Assembly (NCBI GenBank): GCA_900540785.1
Contig: UQHF01000003.1
Span: 62,001 to 126,000 of the forward strand
Direction of reading: 5' to 3'
Source of the DNA: an uncultured Blautia sp.
GTDB lineage: Bacteria > Bacillota > Clostridia > Lachnospirales > Lachnospiraceae
Length of the DNA stretch: 64,000 nucleotides
This document shows positions 25,942 through 34,892 of this stretch, in pieces (position 1 is the first letter of the stretch; every line of letters begins with the position of its first letter). The notes beneath the pieces are model-generated. The model was not told where the DNA came from. It did no database searches and saw nothing but the letters and a program-made list of their open reading frames with translations. The position numbers were made by a program, and so were the translations under genes.

Positions 25942-25975
25942 AAAATCAGGGGCTTAAACAAGTCCCTGATTTTTC
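25942..25975. terminator. Bidirectional terminator between convergent genes
   Basis: AAAATCAGGG-CTT pairs with AAG-CCCTGATTTT, giving A/T runs on both sides. It serves the collagen-like gene and the convergent acyltransferase, whose stop codon lies within it. Confidence 0.85.
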
Positions 25976-26694
25976 TTGAGCATTTCTTTTATGATGTTCT
26001 GTGTATAAGCACCAAGATGGCGCTGATCTTCTTTTGAGAGAGTTTCCGGATAAATGGGTTTTCCATATTCCAGAATGACGTGACACGGTTTCATAGTCGG
26101 GAAATGGGCTTCCCACATCTGCGCGGTATTATTCATGGCAATGGGAATGATGGGGCACTTTGCTTTTGTGGCGATTTTGAAGCTTCCCTCATGGAACGGA
26201 AGCAGGTCCAGTTCATTTTCTGCCTTGTTTCGCGTGCCCTCCGGAAAAATGCAGATGGAAATGCCGGATTTTACTTTTTCAACGGCTTCCAGAATGGTTT
26301 TTAATCCCTGTTTTAAATCGGTTCTGTCAAGGAAAAGACAGTGAAGATTTCTCATCCAGTTAGACAGAAGAGGGAAACGTTCCATTTCTTTTTTTGCAAC
26401 ATAGCCTGTGCGGATAGGGCAGCGGCAGTAAGTAAGAAGAATATCGAAATAGCTTCTGTGATTTCCGATGTACAAAACAGGGGAATCTTTTGGCACATTT
26501 TCTTCTCCGATAACGGTGACTTTTACGCCGGTGATCCATAAAACGAACCGGAATACGGTCTGTATAATGCGGAGAGAGCTTATGTCCTTTTTCATAGGGG
26601 AAAACTTTCCGATGATCCATTCTGCGATCAAAAGGGGGATAGATAAAATAAGGTACCCGATCACACAGGTACAGACAAGAATAAAACGTATCAT
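25954..26694 (-). CDS. 1-acyl-sn-glycerol-3-phosphate acyltransferase (PlsC family)
   Basis: Membrane-bound acyltransferase of phospholipid synthesis, 246 residues. The N-terminal membrane segment is FILVCTCVIGYLILSIPLLI. The HX4D catalytic motif is NHRSYFDIL and the substrate-binding motif is IFPEGTRNKAE. The ATG at 26694 has AGGAAGG upstream and gives a normal length; an earlier in-frame start at 26820 would overlap the divergent lipoprotein gene. Confidence 0.92.
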   Translation of the reverse strand: MIRFILVCTCVIGYLILSIPLLIAEWIIGKFSPMKKDISSLRIIQTVFRFVLWITGVKVTVIGEENVPKDSPVLYIGNHRSYFDILLTYCRCPIRTGYVAKKEMERFPLLSNWMRNLHCLFLDRTDLKQGLKTILEAVEKVKSGISICIFPEGTRNKAENELDLLPFHEGSFKIATKAKCPIIPIAMNNTAQMWEAHFPTMKPCHVILEYGKPIYPETLSKEDQRHLGAYTQNIIKEMLKKNQGLV

Positions 26695-26813
26695 AAGTAA
26701 AATCCTTCCTGAAGTATTTATTATACCCATTATACCCAATAAGAAAAATACTTGCAATAAATCTTTTGCTTCCGGCATAGAATAAATATGAAATAGAGGG
26801 CAGAGGTATAAAA

Positions 26814-27218
26814 ATGGCAAGGAAAATCTCCGTTATGTTTCTGTCAGCAATTCTGATTTTTATACTGGGAGGCTGCCAGATGATACGGATAGAAGAGGGG
26901 GAGGTATCGCCTGTAGAATATACAGTAGTCAGTCAGGAAGATGTTCCGGCAGAAGCGCTGTCTCTGATCCGGGAAAAGCAGGAGAAGGAATTTCAGCTTA
27001 CGTATCAGAGCGGAGAGGATCTGTATCTGATCAAAGGATATGGAAGACAGATGACGGGAGGGTACAGCATTGCAGTGGAGGAGCTTGGCATTATGGGGAA
27101 GGTCCTGCGTTTTAAAACAAAGCTTATCGGACCTTCTGAAAATGTCGGAGGAGAGCCTTCTTATCCCTGTATTGTAGTAAAGACGAAGTACAGGGAAGAG
27201 CCGGTGGAATTTCGGTAG
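26814..27218 (+). CDS. Lipoprotein with PrcB-type domain
   Basis: A 134-residue lipoprotein: the signal peptide ends in the lipobox LGGC (Cys21-22 region). The remainder (GGYSIAVEELGIMGKVLRF, then SYPCIVVKT) matches the PrcB_C domain pattern (protease complex subunit PrcB). In other bacteria PrcB associates with a subtilisin-like protease PrcA, but no such protease is in this window. It is followed by a SPOCS-LysM gene after 39 bases and probably shares its transcript. Confidence 0.75.
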   Translation: MARKISVMFLSAILIFILGGCQMIRIEEGEVSPVEYTVVSQEDVPAEALSLIREKQEKEFQLTYQSGEDLYLIKGYGRQMTGGYSIAVEELGIMGKVLRFKTKLIGPSENVGGEPSYPCIVVKTKYREEPVEFR

Positions 27219-27257
27219 GAAACAGGGTTTATAAACAGCAGGAAGGGAGAATGGAAA

Positions 27258-28814
27258 GTGGAATTAAAAAAAGAAAGTATTCAGATGCTTCGTGTAAAGA
27301 GCAAAGCGACAAGTCAGGTGACGTTTGACGTGGATTATAATGTGCCGGATGCAAAGCAGGACGTAGGGCGCATGATCCAGCATAAAGGGCAGGTCACTAT
27401 GGACGAGGTGCGTTTAAGCGAGGGAAAAGCATTTATCCGCGGAAATTTGAATGTGGATATTCTTTATGTGGGGGAAGAGGAAGGAAAAGTATATAGTATG
27501 GGGGCAAAACTGCCTTTTGAGGAGATTTTGAACCTGGAGGGAATATCCGGGGGCGACAAAATGCGTCTTAAGTGGGAGATTGAGGATTTAAGCCTTCATA
27601 TTATACATTCCAGAAAAATGAATATAAAAGCGATCGTTACGTTTTATGCAGTGGTAGACGAGATTGCGGGAGTGCGTCTTCCTGTAGGAATCGATGAGGA
27701 CAGTGTGTCTGTGAAGAAAAAACATCTTCGTCTTATGAGTCTTTGCGTACATAAAAAGGATACGCTCCGGGTGAAGGACGAAATTCAGCTGGCATCGAAT
27801 AAGCCCAATATTGCGGAGGTTCTCTGGAGTACAGTTGAGGTGAGGGGGCTTGATTTAAGACCGGAGGAAAATAAAGTAAAGGCAAAAGGCGAGCTTTTTG
27901 TATTTGCTCTTTATGAGGGAGATGACGAGGGAAAACCGCTTCAGTGGCTGGAATATTCCCTTCCATTTACAGGGGAAGCGGAGTGCAGCGGATGCGGAGA
28001 GGAAATGATACCGGATATTGAGGCTTCTGTTGTAAGCCAGGGGCTGGAAGTAAAACCGGATGCAGACGGGGAAGAACGTATTTTAACGGCAGATGTTGTA
28101 CTGGAACTGGATATGAAGATTTATAAAGAGGAAGAACACGAAATCATTCTGGACGTATACACGCCGTCAAGAGAATGTGTTCCTCAGGGAAAAACAGAAA
28201 AACTGGAAAGTCTTCTTGTGCGAAATTATTCCAAATGCCGTGTGGGAGACAGGATCCAGGTAAAGGAGACGCAGGGAAAAATTCTTCAGATATGCCATAG
28301 TCAGGGGCATGTAAAAATTGACAGAAGCCAGATTGTAGAGGACGGCATTCAGGTAGACGGTATTGTTTATATGAAGGTGCTTTATATAGTGGGAGACGAC
28401 GATATGCCGTTTTATTCTATGGAAGCTATGATTCCTTTTTCTCATGTTGTGGAGGCGCAGGGAATTACGGAGGACTGCAGGTATTGTCTGCAGGCGGAAC
28501 TGGAACAGCTGTCTACGACTATGGCAGACAGCAGCGATATAGACGTGAAGGCATCAGTCAGCCTCAATGCGCTTGTTTTTTGCTGCAGAGAAGAGCGTAT
28601 TATTGAGAAGGTGGAGGAAAAACCTCTTGATATGAAAAAAATCCAGAGTATGCCGGGGATTACAGTGTATATGGTAAAACCGGGAGATACCATGTGGGAT
28701 ATTGCACGGCGCTTTTATACGACAGTAGAGGAGATTGAGGCGTTGAATGAACTGACAGAGGAGGAGATAGAAAGCGGGCAGCCTCTTCTTCTTGTAAAGA
28801 AAGTTTCCTGTTGA
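27258..28814 (+). CDS. SPOCS (DUF3794) repeat protein with C-terminal LysM domain
   Basis: A 518-residue protein. Two or more SPOCS/DUF3794 units are visible: YNVPDAKQDVGRMIQHKG with LPFEEILNLEG, then a second and third with LPFTGEAECSG and KIDRSQIVEDGIQVDG / MIPFSHVVEAQG. It ends with a LysM domain (VYMVKPGDTMWDIARRFYT, then NELTEEEI). LysM binds peptidoglycan and SPOCS domains are typical of spore coat or cortex-associated proteins of Clostridia, so it probably sits in the spore envelope. The start is GTG at 27258 with GGGAG upstream. No signal peptide is present, as for coat proteins assembled in the mother cell. Confidence 0.88.
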   Translation: MELKKESIQMLRVKSKATSQVTFDVDYNVPDAKQDVGRMIQHKGQVTMDEVRLSEGKAFIRGNLNVDILYVGEEEGKVYSMGAKLPFEEILNLEGISGGDKMRLKWEIEDLSLHIIHSRKMNIKAIVTFYAVVDEIAGVRLPVGIDEDSVSVKKKHLRLMSLCVHKKDTLRVKDEIQLASNKPNIAEVLWSTVEVRGLDLRPEENKVKAKGELFVFALYEGDDEGKPLQWLEYSLPFTGEAECSGCGEEMIPDIEASVVSQGLEVKPDADGEERILTADVVLELDMKIYKEEEHEIILDVYTPSRECVPQGKTEKLESLLVRNYSKCRVGDRIQVKETQGKILQICHSQGHVKIDRSQIVEDGIQVDGIVYMKVLYIVGDDDMPFYSMEAMIPFSHVVEAQGITEDCRYCLQAELEQLSTTMADSSDIDVKASVSLNALVFCCREERIIEKVEEKPLDMKKIQSMPGITVYMVKPGDTMWDIARRFYTTVEEIEALNELTEEEIESGQPLLLVKKVSC

Positions 28815-28886
28815 AAATCCGAAAAAAATCAGATAAAATACAAATAATAAAGATTGTATACAAAGTACAAAAGATGGAGGGATTTT

Positions 28887-29750
28887 ATGCGCTTACGGGC
28901 ATTGGCAAAAATTAATCTTGGTCTTGATATTCTGGGAAAAAGAGAAGACGGCTACCATGAAGTGAAGATGATCATGCAGACGATTCAGATGTATGACGTT
29001 CTGGACCTTCATAAAAAAAAGGAACCGGGCATTTCTCTTACTGTGAACGTACCTTTTATTCCGACAGATGAGAGAAATCTTGTATACAGGGCTGCAGCTA
29101 TGCTTATGGAAGAATTTCATATACAGGAAGGTCTTTCCATAAGACTTGATAAATTTATTCCTGTTGCAGCGGGAATGGCAGGAGGAAGTTCCGATGCAGC
29201 AGCGGCATTTGTGGGAGTAAACAGACTGTTTCACCTGGGATTAAGCCAGGAGGAGCTTATGGAACGTGCAGTAAAGGTAGGAGCGGATGTACCTTACTGT
29301 ATTATGAGAGGGACAGCTCTTGCAGAGGGAATTGGAGAGAAGCTTACGGCTCTGCCGCCTGTTCCGCCCTGTTATGTCCTTGTGGGCAAACCGGCAGTTT
29401 CTGTTTCCACAAAAATGGCATATGAAAATCTGAATCTGGAAACAATTAAAAAGCACCCGGATATTGATGGAATGATTTCTGATATTGAAAATGGAAATCT
29501 TATGGGAATGACAGAAAAGATGGCGAATGTGTTTGAGCCGGGAATTATCCGGGAATATCCTGTGATTCAGCAGATTAAGGATTTTATGGAAGAAAACGGA
29601 GCGCTGCGCGCAATGATGAGCGGAAGCGGTCCTACTGTGTTTGGAATTTTTGATGACAAAGAAAAGATGGAGCGCGCAGCAGAAGGCTTACGTGCAGGCG
29701 AGCTGGCAAAGACAGTTTTTGCCACAGAGGTTTTTAACAGGAGAGTATAG
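28887..29750 (+). CDS. ispE: 4-diphosphocytidyl-2-C-methyl-D-erythritol kinase
   Basis: GHMP kinase of the MEP isoprenoid pathway, 287 residues. ALAKINLGLDILGKREDGYH is the family N-terminus, and the ATP-binding glycine loop is VAAGMAGGSSDAAAAF (about residues 90-105). The late MSGSGPTVFG motif is also present. ATG at 28887 was chosen because GGAGGG precedes it and the conserved N-terminus starts there; an earlier in-frame ATG at 28854 adds an unsupported leader. A GntR regulator follows closely, as in many Clostridia. Confidence 0.95.
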   Translation: MRLRALAKINLGLDILGKREDGYHEVKMIMQTIQMYDVLDLHKKKEPGISLTVNVPFIPTDERNLVYRAAAMLMEEFHIQEGLSIRLDKFIPVAAGMAGGSSDAAAAFVGVNRLFHLGLSQEELMERAVKVGADVPYCIMRGTALAEGIGEKLTALPPVPPCYVLVGKPAVSVSTKMAYENLNLETIKKHPDIDGMISDIENGNLMGMTEKMANVFEPGIIREYPVIQQIKDFMEENGALRAMMSGSGPTVFGIFDDKEKMERAAEGLRAGELAKTVFATEVFNRRV

Positions 29751-29768
29751 AAAGGTAGAGAGATACGA

Positions 29769-30461
29769 ATGACAAGTGATTTTACCGTGCATATGAATGA
29801 ATATCTGCCCCTTAGAGACGTTGTATTTAATACCCTGAGACAGGCAATTTTAAAAGGAGAGTTAAAACCGGGCGAGCGCCTTATGGAAATTGCTCTTGCA
29901 GAGAAGCTTGGTGTGAGCCGAACGCCGATCAGGGAGGCGATGCGAAAGCTGGAACTGGAGGGGCTTGTGGTAATGATCCCGCGAAGAGGCGCCCAGGTTG
30001 CAAATATTACAGAGAAAGACTTAAATGATGTTCTTGAGGTAAGAATTGCCCTTGAAAATGTTGCCATAGAAAAAGCATGTACCCGTATGTCCGAGGAGGA
30101 TATGGGAAGGCTCTGGCTTGCAGCCAAGGAATTTGAGCACACAATGGCAGAGGGAAATCTTGTGCGTCTTGCAGAAGCTGACGTGGCTTTTCACGAGATT
30201 ATTTACAAAGCGTCTGATAATAAGCGTCTGAATCAGGTGCTGAATAATTTAAGAGAGCAGATTTACAGATACAGGGTGGAATATCTGAAGGAAGAGGAAA
30301 CAAGAAATGTTCTTGTAAAGGAGCATGAAGAGCTTACAAAAGCAATCCGCCAGAGAGATGTGAAAAAAGCCCAGGAAATTTCTTTCCGCCATATAGAAAA
30401 TCAGAGACGGGCGATCATCCAGTCTATTGAGGCGGAAGAAGCGGGGAAGGAAAAGAAATAA
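29769..30461 (+). CDS. GntR family transcriptional regulator (FadR/FCD subgroup)
   Basis: A 230-residue regulator. The winged HTH is VVFNTLRQAILKGELKPG with EIALAEKLGVSRTPIREA and LVVMIPRRGAQVA. An FCD all-helical effector domain follows (EVRIALENVAIEKAC, DVAFHEIIYKAS, EEHEELTKAI-type helices). It lies between ispE and germination genes with short gaps, so it is likely co-transcribed with ispE. Its ligand and targets are unknown. Confidence 0.92.
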   Translation: MTSDFTVHMNEYLPLRDVVFNTLRQAILKGELKPGERLMEIALAEKLGVSRTPIREAMRKLELEGLVVMIPRRGAQVANITEKDLNDVLEVRIALENVAIEKACTRMSEEDMGRLWLAAKEFEHTMAEGNLVRLAEADVAFHEIIYKASDNKRLNQVLNNLREQIYRYRVEYLKEEETRNVLVKEHEELTKAIRQRDVKKAQEISFRHIENQRRAIIQSIEAEEAGKEKK

Positions 30462-30472
30462 CAGAATAATAT

Positions 30473-32071
30473 ATGGAGATTTTGGAAACACTTAGGGTAT
30501 CAATGTCAGACTGTCTGTCCAGAATTCTGGACACCAGAGAAAGGAGCCCTCTCTTGAGTGGATTTTCAAAATCGGCGACGAAAGAAAAAACGGCAATTTC
30601 GGCTGTTTTGCGGGAAAACGAAGAATATATCCGAAGCAGATGTGAAAACTGCGCAGACATACTGATACGCCCCATGCGTCTTGGCGGAGAGCGAAAGGTA
30701 GACTGCCTTATGGTTTATCTGGAAGTTACCGTATCGAATATGATGCTGGACGATTCTGCGATCGGAAAAATGATAAATCATTTCTGGGAGATTTCCCCGG
30801 AGGAGATAGAAGAGTTTTTAAAGCATAACAGCCTGGGAATTGCAGATGTAAAAAAACTTTCGGATATGGAAGAGGCTTTTTCTGCCATGCTGGCGGGAAA
30901 TGCCATTTTTTTTATGGACGGATATACGAAGGCGATGAAAATAGCAAGCAAAGGTTATCCCAATATGGGCGTTTCCAAGGCGGAGGCAGAGAAGGTGCTT
31001 CGTGGTTCAAGGGAAGGGTTTTCCGATGCAGTGAAAACAAATTCCTCTCTTGTGCGAAAGCGTATCCGGGATACCAGTCTTAAAGTGGAAGAAAAGCAGT
31101 TGGGAGTGCGCTCCCATACAATGGTACAGATGCTTTATATTGAAGATATTGTACATGAGGAGCTTCTTGAGGAGATGAAAAAGCGCCTTGATGAATTTGA
31201 GATTGACGGGATTCTTGACAGCGGAATGCTGGAACAGCTCACAGAGGATTCCTGGTATTCGCCATTTCCCCAGTACCAGACGACGGAACGTCCGGACAGG
31301 GCGGCGCAGGAGCTTCTCAATGGAAAAATCGTGCTGCTCTGCGATAATTCTCCTGAGGCTCTGATCCTGCCGGGAAATTTCAACAGCTTTATGGAAAGCA
31401 GCGAGGACTGGTACAACCGGTTTGAGATGGCTTCTTTTTTAAGAATTTTAAGATATTTTGCAATGGCGGCTGCGGCACTTCTTCCGGGGCTTTATCTGGC
31501 TGTTATCCGGTTTCACACGCAGATACTTCCCACAAATCTGATTCTTTCTTTTGCCCAGGCAAGGGAGGGTGTTCCTTTTTCCAGTGTGGCGGAGCTTTTC
31601 TTTCTGGAGCTTTCTTTTGAGCTTATCCGGGAGGCGGGGGTGCGGATTCCCGGAGAGCTTGGAAATACCATCGGGCTTGTAGGAGGGCTGATCATCGGAC
31701 AGGCAGCAGTGGAAGCAAATATCGTAAGTCCTGTTGTTGTGATTATTGTGGCGCTCACTGCTCTTGGTTCTCTTGTGATTCCAAATGAGGAATTTGCTTC
31801 GGCGTTTCGGCTTTTGAAATATTTCTTTCTTTTTCTTGGCGGCTATCTTGGGATTTACGGGATTGTCCTCGGAATTTATCTTACAGTAGCGCATCTTTCC
31901 GGACTTTTAAGCTATGGGGTTCCCTATCTTGTACCGTTTGTGGCAGAGGAGAGAAGACAGAACGCAGGAAATAAAATATTACGGATTCCCTTCCGAAAAA
32001 GAAAAATGAGACCGGTGTATGCAAGGGAGGAAGAAAGTCTCCGGCTGAAAAGAAAGGGGGAACAGTCATGA
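30473..32071 (+). CDS. GerA-type spore germination receptor subunit A
   Basis: A 532-residue protein of the GerAA/GerKA/SpoVAF family, located in the spore inner membrane. The large soluble N-terminal domain (DILIRPMRLGG, FFMDGYTKAM, VRGSREGF-like LRGSREGFSDAVKTN) and the membrane part (PTNLILSFAQAREGVPF, LVGGLIIGQAAVEANIVSP) are clear. It overlaps the next gene by four bases. The ribosome binding site before 30473 is weak; an ATG at 30503 with TTAGGG upstream is an alternative. Germinant specificity cannot be inferred. Confidence 0.93.
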   Translation: MEILETLRVSMSDCLSRILDTRERSPLLSGFSKSATKEKTAISAVLRENEEYIRSRCENCADILIRPMRLGGERKVDCLMVYLEVTVSNMMLDDSAIGKMINHFWEISPEEIEEFLKHNSLGIADVKKLSDMEEAFSAMLAGNAIFFMDGYTKAMKIASKGYPNMGVSKAEAEKVLRGSREGFSDAVKTNSSLVRKRIRDTSLKVEEKQLGVRSHTMVQMLYIEDIVHEELLEEMKKRLDEFEIDGILDSGMLEQLTEDSWYSPFPQYQTTERPDRAAQELLNGKIVLLCDNSPEALILPGNFNSFMESSEDWYNRFEMASFLRILRYFAMAAAALLPGLYLAVIRFHTQILPTNLILSFAQAREGVPFSSVAELFFLELSFELIREAGVRIPGELGNTIGLVGGLIIGQAAVEANIVSPVVVIIVALTALGSLVIPNEEFASAFRLLKYFFLFLGGYLGIYGIVLGIYLTVAHLSGLLSYGVPYLVPFVAEERRQNAGNKILRIPFRKRKMRPVYAREEESLRLKRKGEQS

Positions 32072-33738
32072 CATTTGCGGAAAACAACAGGATTTCCCAC
32101 AGACAGCTTTACAGACAGATGGTACTCGCTTTTACAGCGCCTTTTCTGCTCTGCCTTTTCGGAGGGGGAAAGCTTCTGGGGGGAGAAAAGATTGTGGGAA
32201 CAGTTCTGGCGGTAATCCTTCTTTTATTTTATGTGATTTTTCTCATTCGCGTTGCGCCGGATTTTGCAAATCCTTTAAAACCAATGGGGCGGTTCTTCGG
32301 GAAGGCTACGGGAGTATTTTTTGTATTGTATACAATTCTTACCGCTGCGTTTCTTCTTGATATTTTGGAAGAGATTGTGCCAAAAAGTCTTGTGGCAGGC
32401 GTTCCCGGAGAGTGGATTTCCTTTTTTGCCATTGTCTGTGCCAGCCTCGGAACTCACAGAGGAATGCAGAGGAGGGGAAGAGCTGCGGAAGTAACAGGAG
32501 GAATTTTTATTCTTGGAATCGGCGCGATGCTCGTTCTTTCTGCTTTTCAGGGAAAGGCGGCATATTTGTCAGAAATGCCGTTTTCAAGTGGAAGCGGAGG
32601 TGCTTTCACAGGAGGCTATGGAGTTCTTTGTGCGTTTTCAGGACTGGGACTTTTGCCATTTGCTCTTGAAGATGTGGAAAAGCAGGGAAGCGCAGGGAAA
32701 ACAGTGATGTTTGGGGTTCTCACACTTGGAGGAATGCTTCTTGCAGTACAGATGATTCTTCCGGCGGTATTCGGATGGAACCGTGTAATCAAAGAAAAAT
32801 ATCCGGTGCTTCCTCTTCTTGCAGGAGCAGATATGCCTGGAAATGTGCTTTCCAGATTTGATGTGCTGTGGCTGGGATTTTTGATTTACGGGCTTTTATT
32901 TTCTATAGGAAGTCTTCTTCATTACGGACATCAGATCATAAGAAAAACAGAGCTCGGGACAGGAAGATACTGGCTTGCCGGTATTGTATATCTTCTGTCT
33001 TTCTGGGAACCGAATGGATTGGGTATCCAGGAATATTACGGATTTTATCTGGCATATATTTTTCTGCCTGTTCTTCTTATCATACAGGTATGCTTTATTG
33101 CCAGAGGAAGAGGCAGAAGGCTGAAGAGAGCTTCAGGAAGCGCGGCAATTCTGGTGCTTTGTCTGTTTCTGGGAGGCTGTGCAGGGGTAGAGCCGGAGGA
33201 GCGCATGTACGCCCTCGCTCTTGGAATAGATGCGGCACCGGAGGGATTTGCCGTCACATACGGAACACCAAATATGTCGAAGGCGACCGGGCAGGAGAAG
33301 CCGGATGAAAACGGACGGGAAGTGCTTACCATAAAAGGAGGGACATTTGAAGAAATCCAGGAAAGATACGGGCGTTCCCAGGAAAAGTTTATGGATATGG
33401 GACATCTGGAAGCAATTATAATAGGAAGTGATCTGATTGCAGACGGGAGATGGGAGGACGTCCTTTCGTATCTAAAAAAACAGCCTTTTGTGGGAGAAGA
33501 TATTTATGTGTTTCAGGCAGAAAACGCAGAGGAAATCCTCAAATGGAACGGAGGTCAGGGAAGCTCTGTGGGAGAGTATTTAAGAGGACTTCTCGAAAAT
33601 GATTTCAGCGGAAAGAGAAAGAAAAAGGGTGTCACTCTTCGAACGCTTTATTATGAAAAATACGAAAACGGAACCCTTCCGAAGCTTCCGGGACTTGTAG
33701 TTTCCCAAGATGAGCTTCAGGCAGTGCCGGACGTCTGA
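32068..33738 (+). CDS. GerAB-GerAC fusion protein with internal lipobox
   Basis: A 556-residue protein joining two normally separate germination receptor subunits. Residues 1 to about 350 form a GerAB-like permease of the APC type with about ten membrane segments (RQLYRQMVLAFTAPFLL onward). Residues about 345-371 look like a complete lipoprotein signal peptide (basic RGRGRRLKRAS, hydrophobic AAILVLCLF, lipobox LGGC with Cys371). The rest (EERMYALALGIDAAPEG, NMSKATGQEKP, LEAIIIGSDLI) matches the GerAC N-terminal domain. The GerAC part is only about 185 residues, roughly half of the usual length. There is no stop or frameshift at the junction. It overlaps the GerA gene by ATGA, so the two are coupled. 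Confidence 0.88.
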   Translation: MTFAENNRISHRQLYRQMVLAFTAPFLLCLFGGGKLLGGEKIVGTVLAVILLLFYVIFLIRVAPDFANPLKPMGRFFGKATGVFFVLYTILTAAFLLDILEEIVPKSLVAGVPGEWISFFAIVCASLGTHRGMQRRGRAAEVTGGIFILGIGAMLVLSAFQGKAAYLSEMPFSSGSGGAFTGGYGVLCAFSGLGLLPFALEDVEKQGSAGKTVMFGVLTLGGMLLAVQMILPAVFGWNRVIKEKYPVLPLLAGADMPGNVLSRFDVLWLGFLIYGLLFSIGSLLHYGHQIIRKTELGTGRYWLAGIVYLLSFWEPNGLGIQEYYGFYLAYIFLPVLLIIQVCFIARGRGRRLKRASGSAAILVLCLFLGGCAGVEPEERMYALALGIDAAPEGFAVTYGTPNMSKATGQEKPDENGREVLTIKGGTFEEIQERYGRSQEKFMDMGHLEAIIIGSDLIADGRWEDVLSYLKKQPFVGEDIYVFQAENAEEILKWNGGQGSSVGEYLRGLLENDFSGKRKKKGVTLRTLYYEKYENGTLPKLPGLVVSQDELQAVPDV

Positions 33739-33786
33739 ATAAAAAGGAAAATACAGGACATACTTCCAGATACTGGAGGTGTGGAT

Positions 33787-34026
33787 ATGGATTCTTTAAA
33801 AAATAGAAAAAAACGGTTATGTATTTCTCTAATCGTGGCGGTTTTTCTTACGGCAGGGACAGGAGCGGGAGCGCAGAAAAATGTTCCTGCTCTTGCCTGG
33901 TGGGGCAGTATGTATCCTCAGTTTTGTTTTGCGGAAAACGAAGAAGAAAATGCAGACGAAAAAGAGCCGGAGGTAAAGATTTCCTTCTGGCTTGCGAAAC
34001 AACTGGAATGGTGGTATCATAAGTAA
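33787..34026 (+). CDS. Small secreted or membrane-anchored protein, unknown
   Basis: A 79-residue protein with a basic start (MDSLKNRKKRLC), one hydrophobic segment and a possible signal peptidase site, followed by a Glu-rich stretch and an aromatic end (LEWWYHK). The start at 33787 has GGAGG seven bases upstream; an in-frame GTG at 33781 is too near that site. It lies between the germination genes and murI. I do not recognise it; a short partner of the upstream germination proteins is possible but speculative. Confidence 0.65.
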   Translation: MDSLKNRKKRLCISLIVAVFLTAGTGAGAQKNVPALAWWGSMYPQFCFAENEEENADEKEPEVKISFWLAKQLEWWYHK

Positions 34027-34059
34027 ACGATATTTAAAACCGGAAAATGGAGAAGATAG

Positions 34060-34881
34060 ATGAAGACAGACAGAAATGCGCCGGTAGGCGTGTTTGATTC
34101 CGGAGTGGGAGGGCTTACTGTTGCGCGTGAGATCATGCGCAATCTCCCCTCGGAGAAAATAGTATATTTTGGCGATACTGCCAGAGTGCCATACGGCAGT
34201 AAATCAAAAGAGACGGTAATCCGGTATTCACGCCAGATCATCCGTTTTCTTCAGGAACAGCAGGTAAAGGCGATCGTGGTGGCGTGTAATACAGCCAGCG
34301 CTTTCGCCCTTGATACAGTGAAAGATGAACTTGACATTCCCATACTGGGCGTGATCGAATCCGGCGCAAAGGTAGCGGCGACAGAGACGAAGAATAAGCG
34401 GGTAGGCGTGATCGGAACAGAAGGAACCGTAGGAAGCGGGATTCACGAGGCATATTTAAAACGTCTTGATAAAGAGATTCAGGTAATCGGGAAGGCATGT
34501 CCTCTTTTTGTTCCGCTTGTGGAGGAAGGCTGGCTTCACGATCCCGTGACAACGGAGGTTGCTTCCAGATATTTAAAGGAGCTTCAGGAGGAAGAAATTG
34601 ATACGCTGATTTTAGGCTGTACCCATTATCCGCTTTTGCGTTCTACGATCCGTCAGGTAATGGGGGAGAGTGTACGCCTTGTAAATCCGGCGTATGAGAC
34701 AGCGCTTGAGCTTGGAAGACTTTTAAAGGAAAAAGGGCTTTTAAGCACAGAGACAGAACATGAGGAATTTCCATATCGTTTTTATGTGAGCGATCTGGCA
34801 GATAAATTCAAGGATTTTGCAAATTCGATTCTGCCGTATGATGTGGAAATGACAAAGAAGATAGATATTGAGAAATATTAG
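34060..34881 (+). CDS. murI: Glutamate racemase
   Basis: Cofactor-independent racemase that supplies D-glutamate for peptidoglycan, 273 residues. The N-terminal FDSGVGGLTVAREI and the two catalytic cysteines in VACNTASAF and LGCTHYPLL are present, along with VYFGDTARVPYG-like IVYFGDTARVPYGSK. The AGGAGATA spacing to the next gene (DUF1934) indicates an operon. Confidence 0.96.
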   Translation: MKTDRNAPVGVFDSGVGGLTVAREIMRNLPSEKIVYFGDTARVPYGSKSKETVIRYSRQIIRFLQEQQVKAIVVACNTASAFALDTVKDELDIPILGVIESGAKVAATETKNKRVGVIGTEGTVGSGIHEAYLKRLDKEIQVIGKACPLFVPLVEEGWLHDPVTTEVASRYLKELQEEEIDTLILGCTHYPLLRSTIRQVMGESVRLVNPAYETALELGRLLKEKGLLSTETEHEEFPYRFYVSDLADKFKDFANSILPYDVEMTKKIDIEKY

Positions 34882-34892
34882 GAGATACATAT

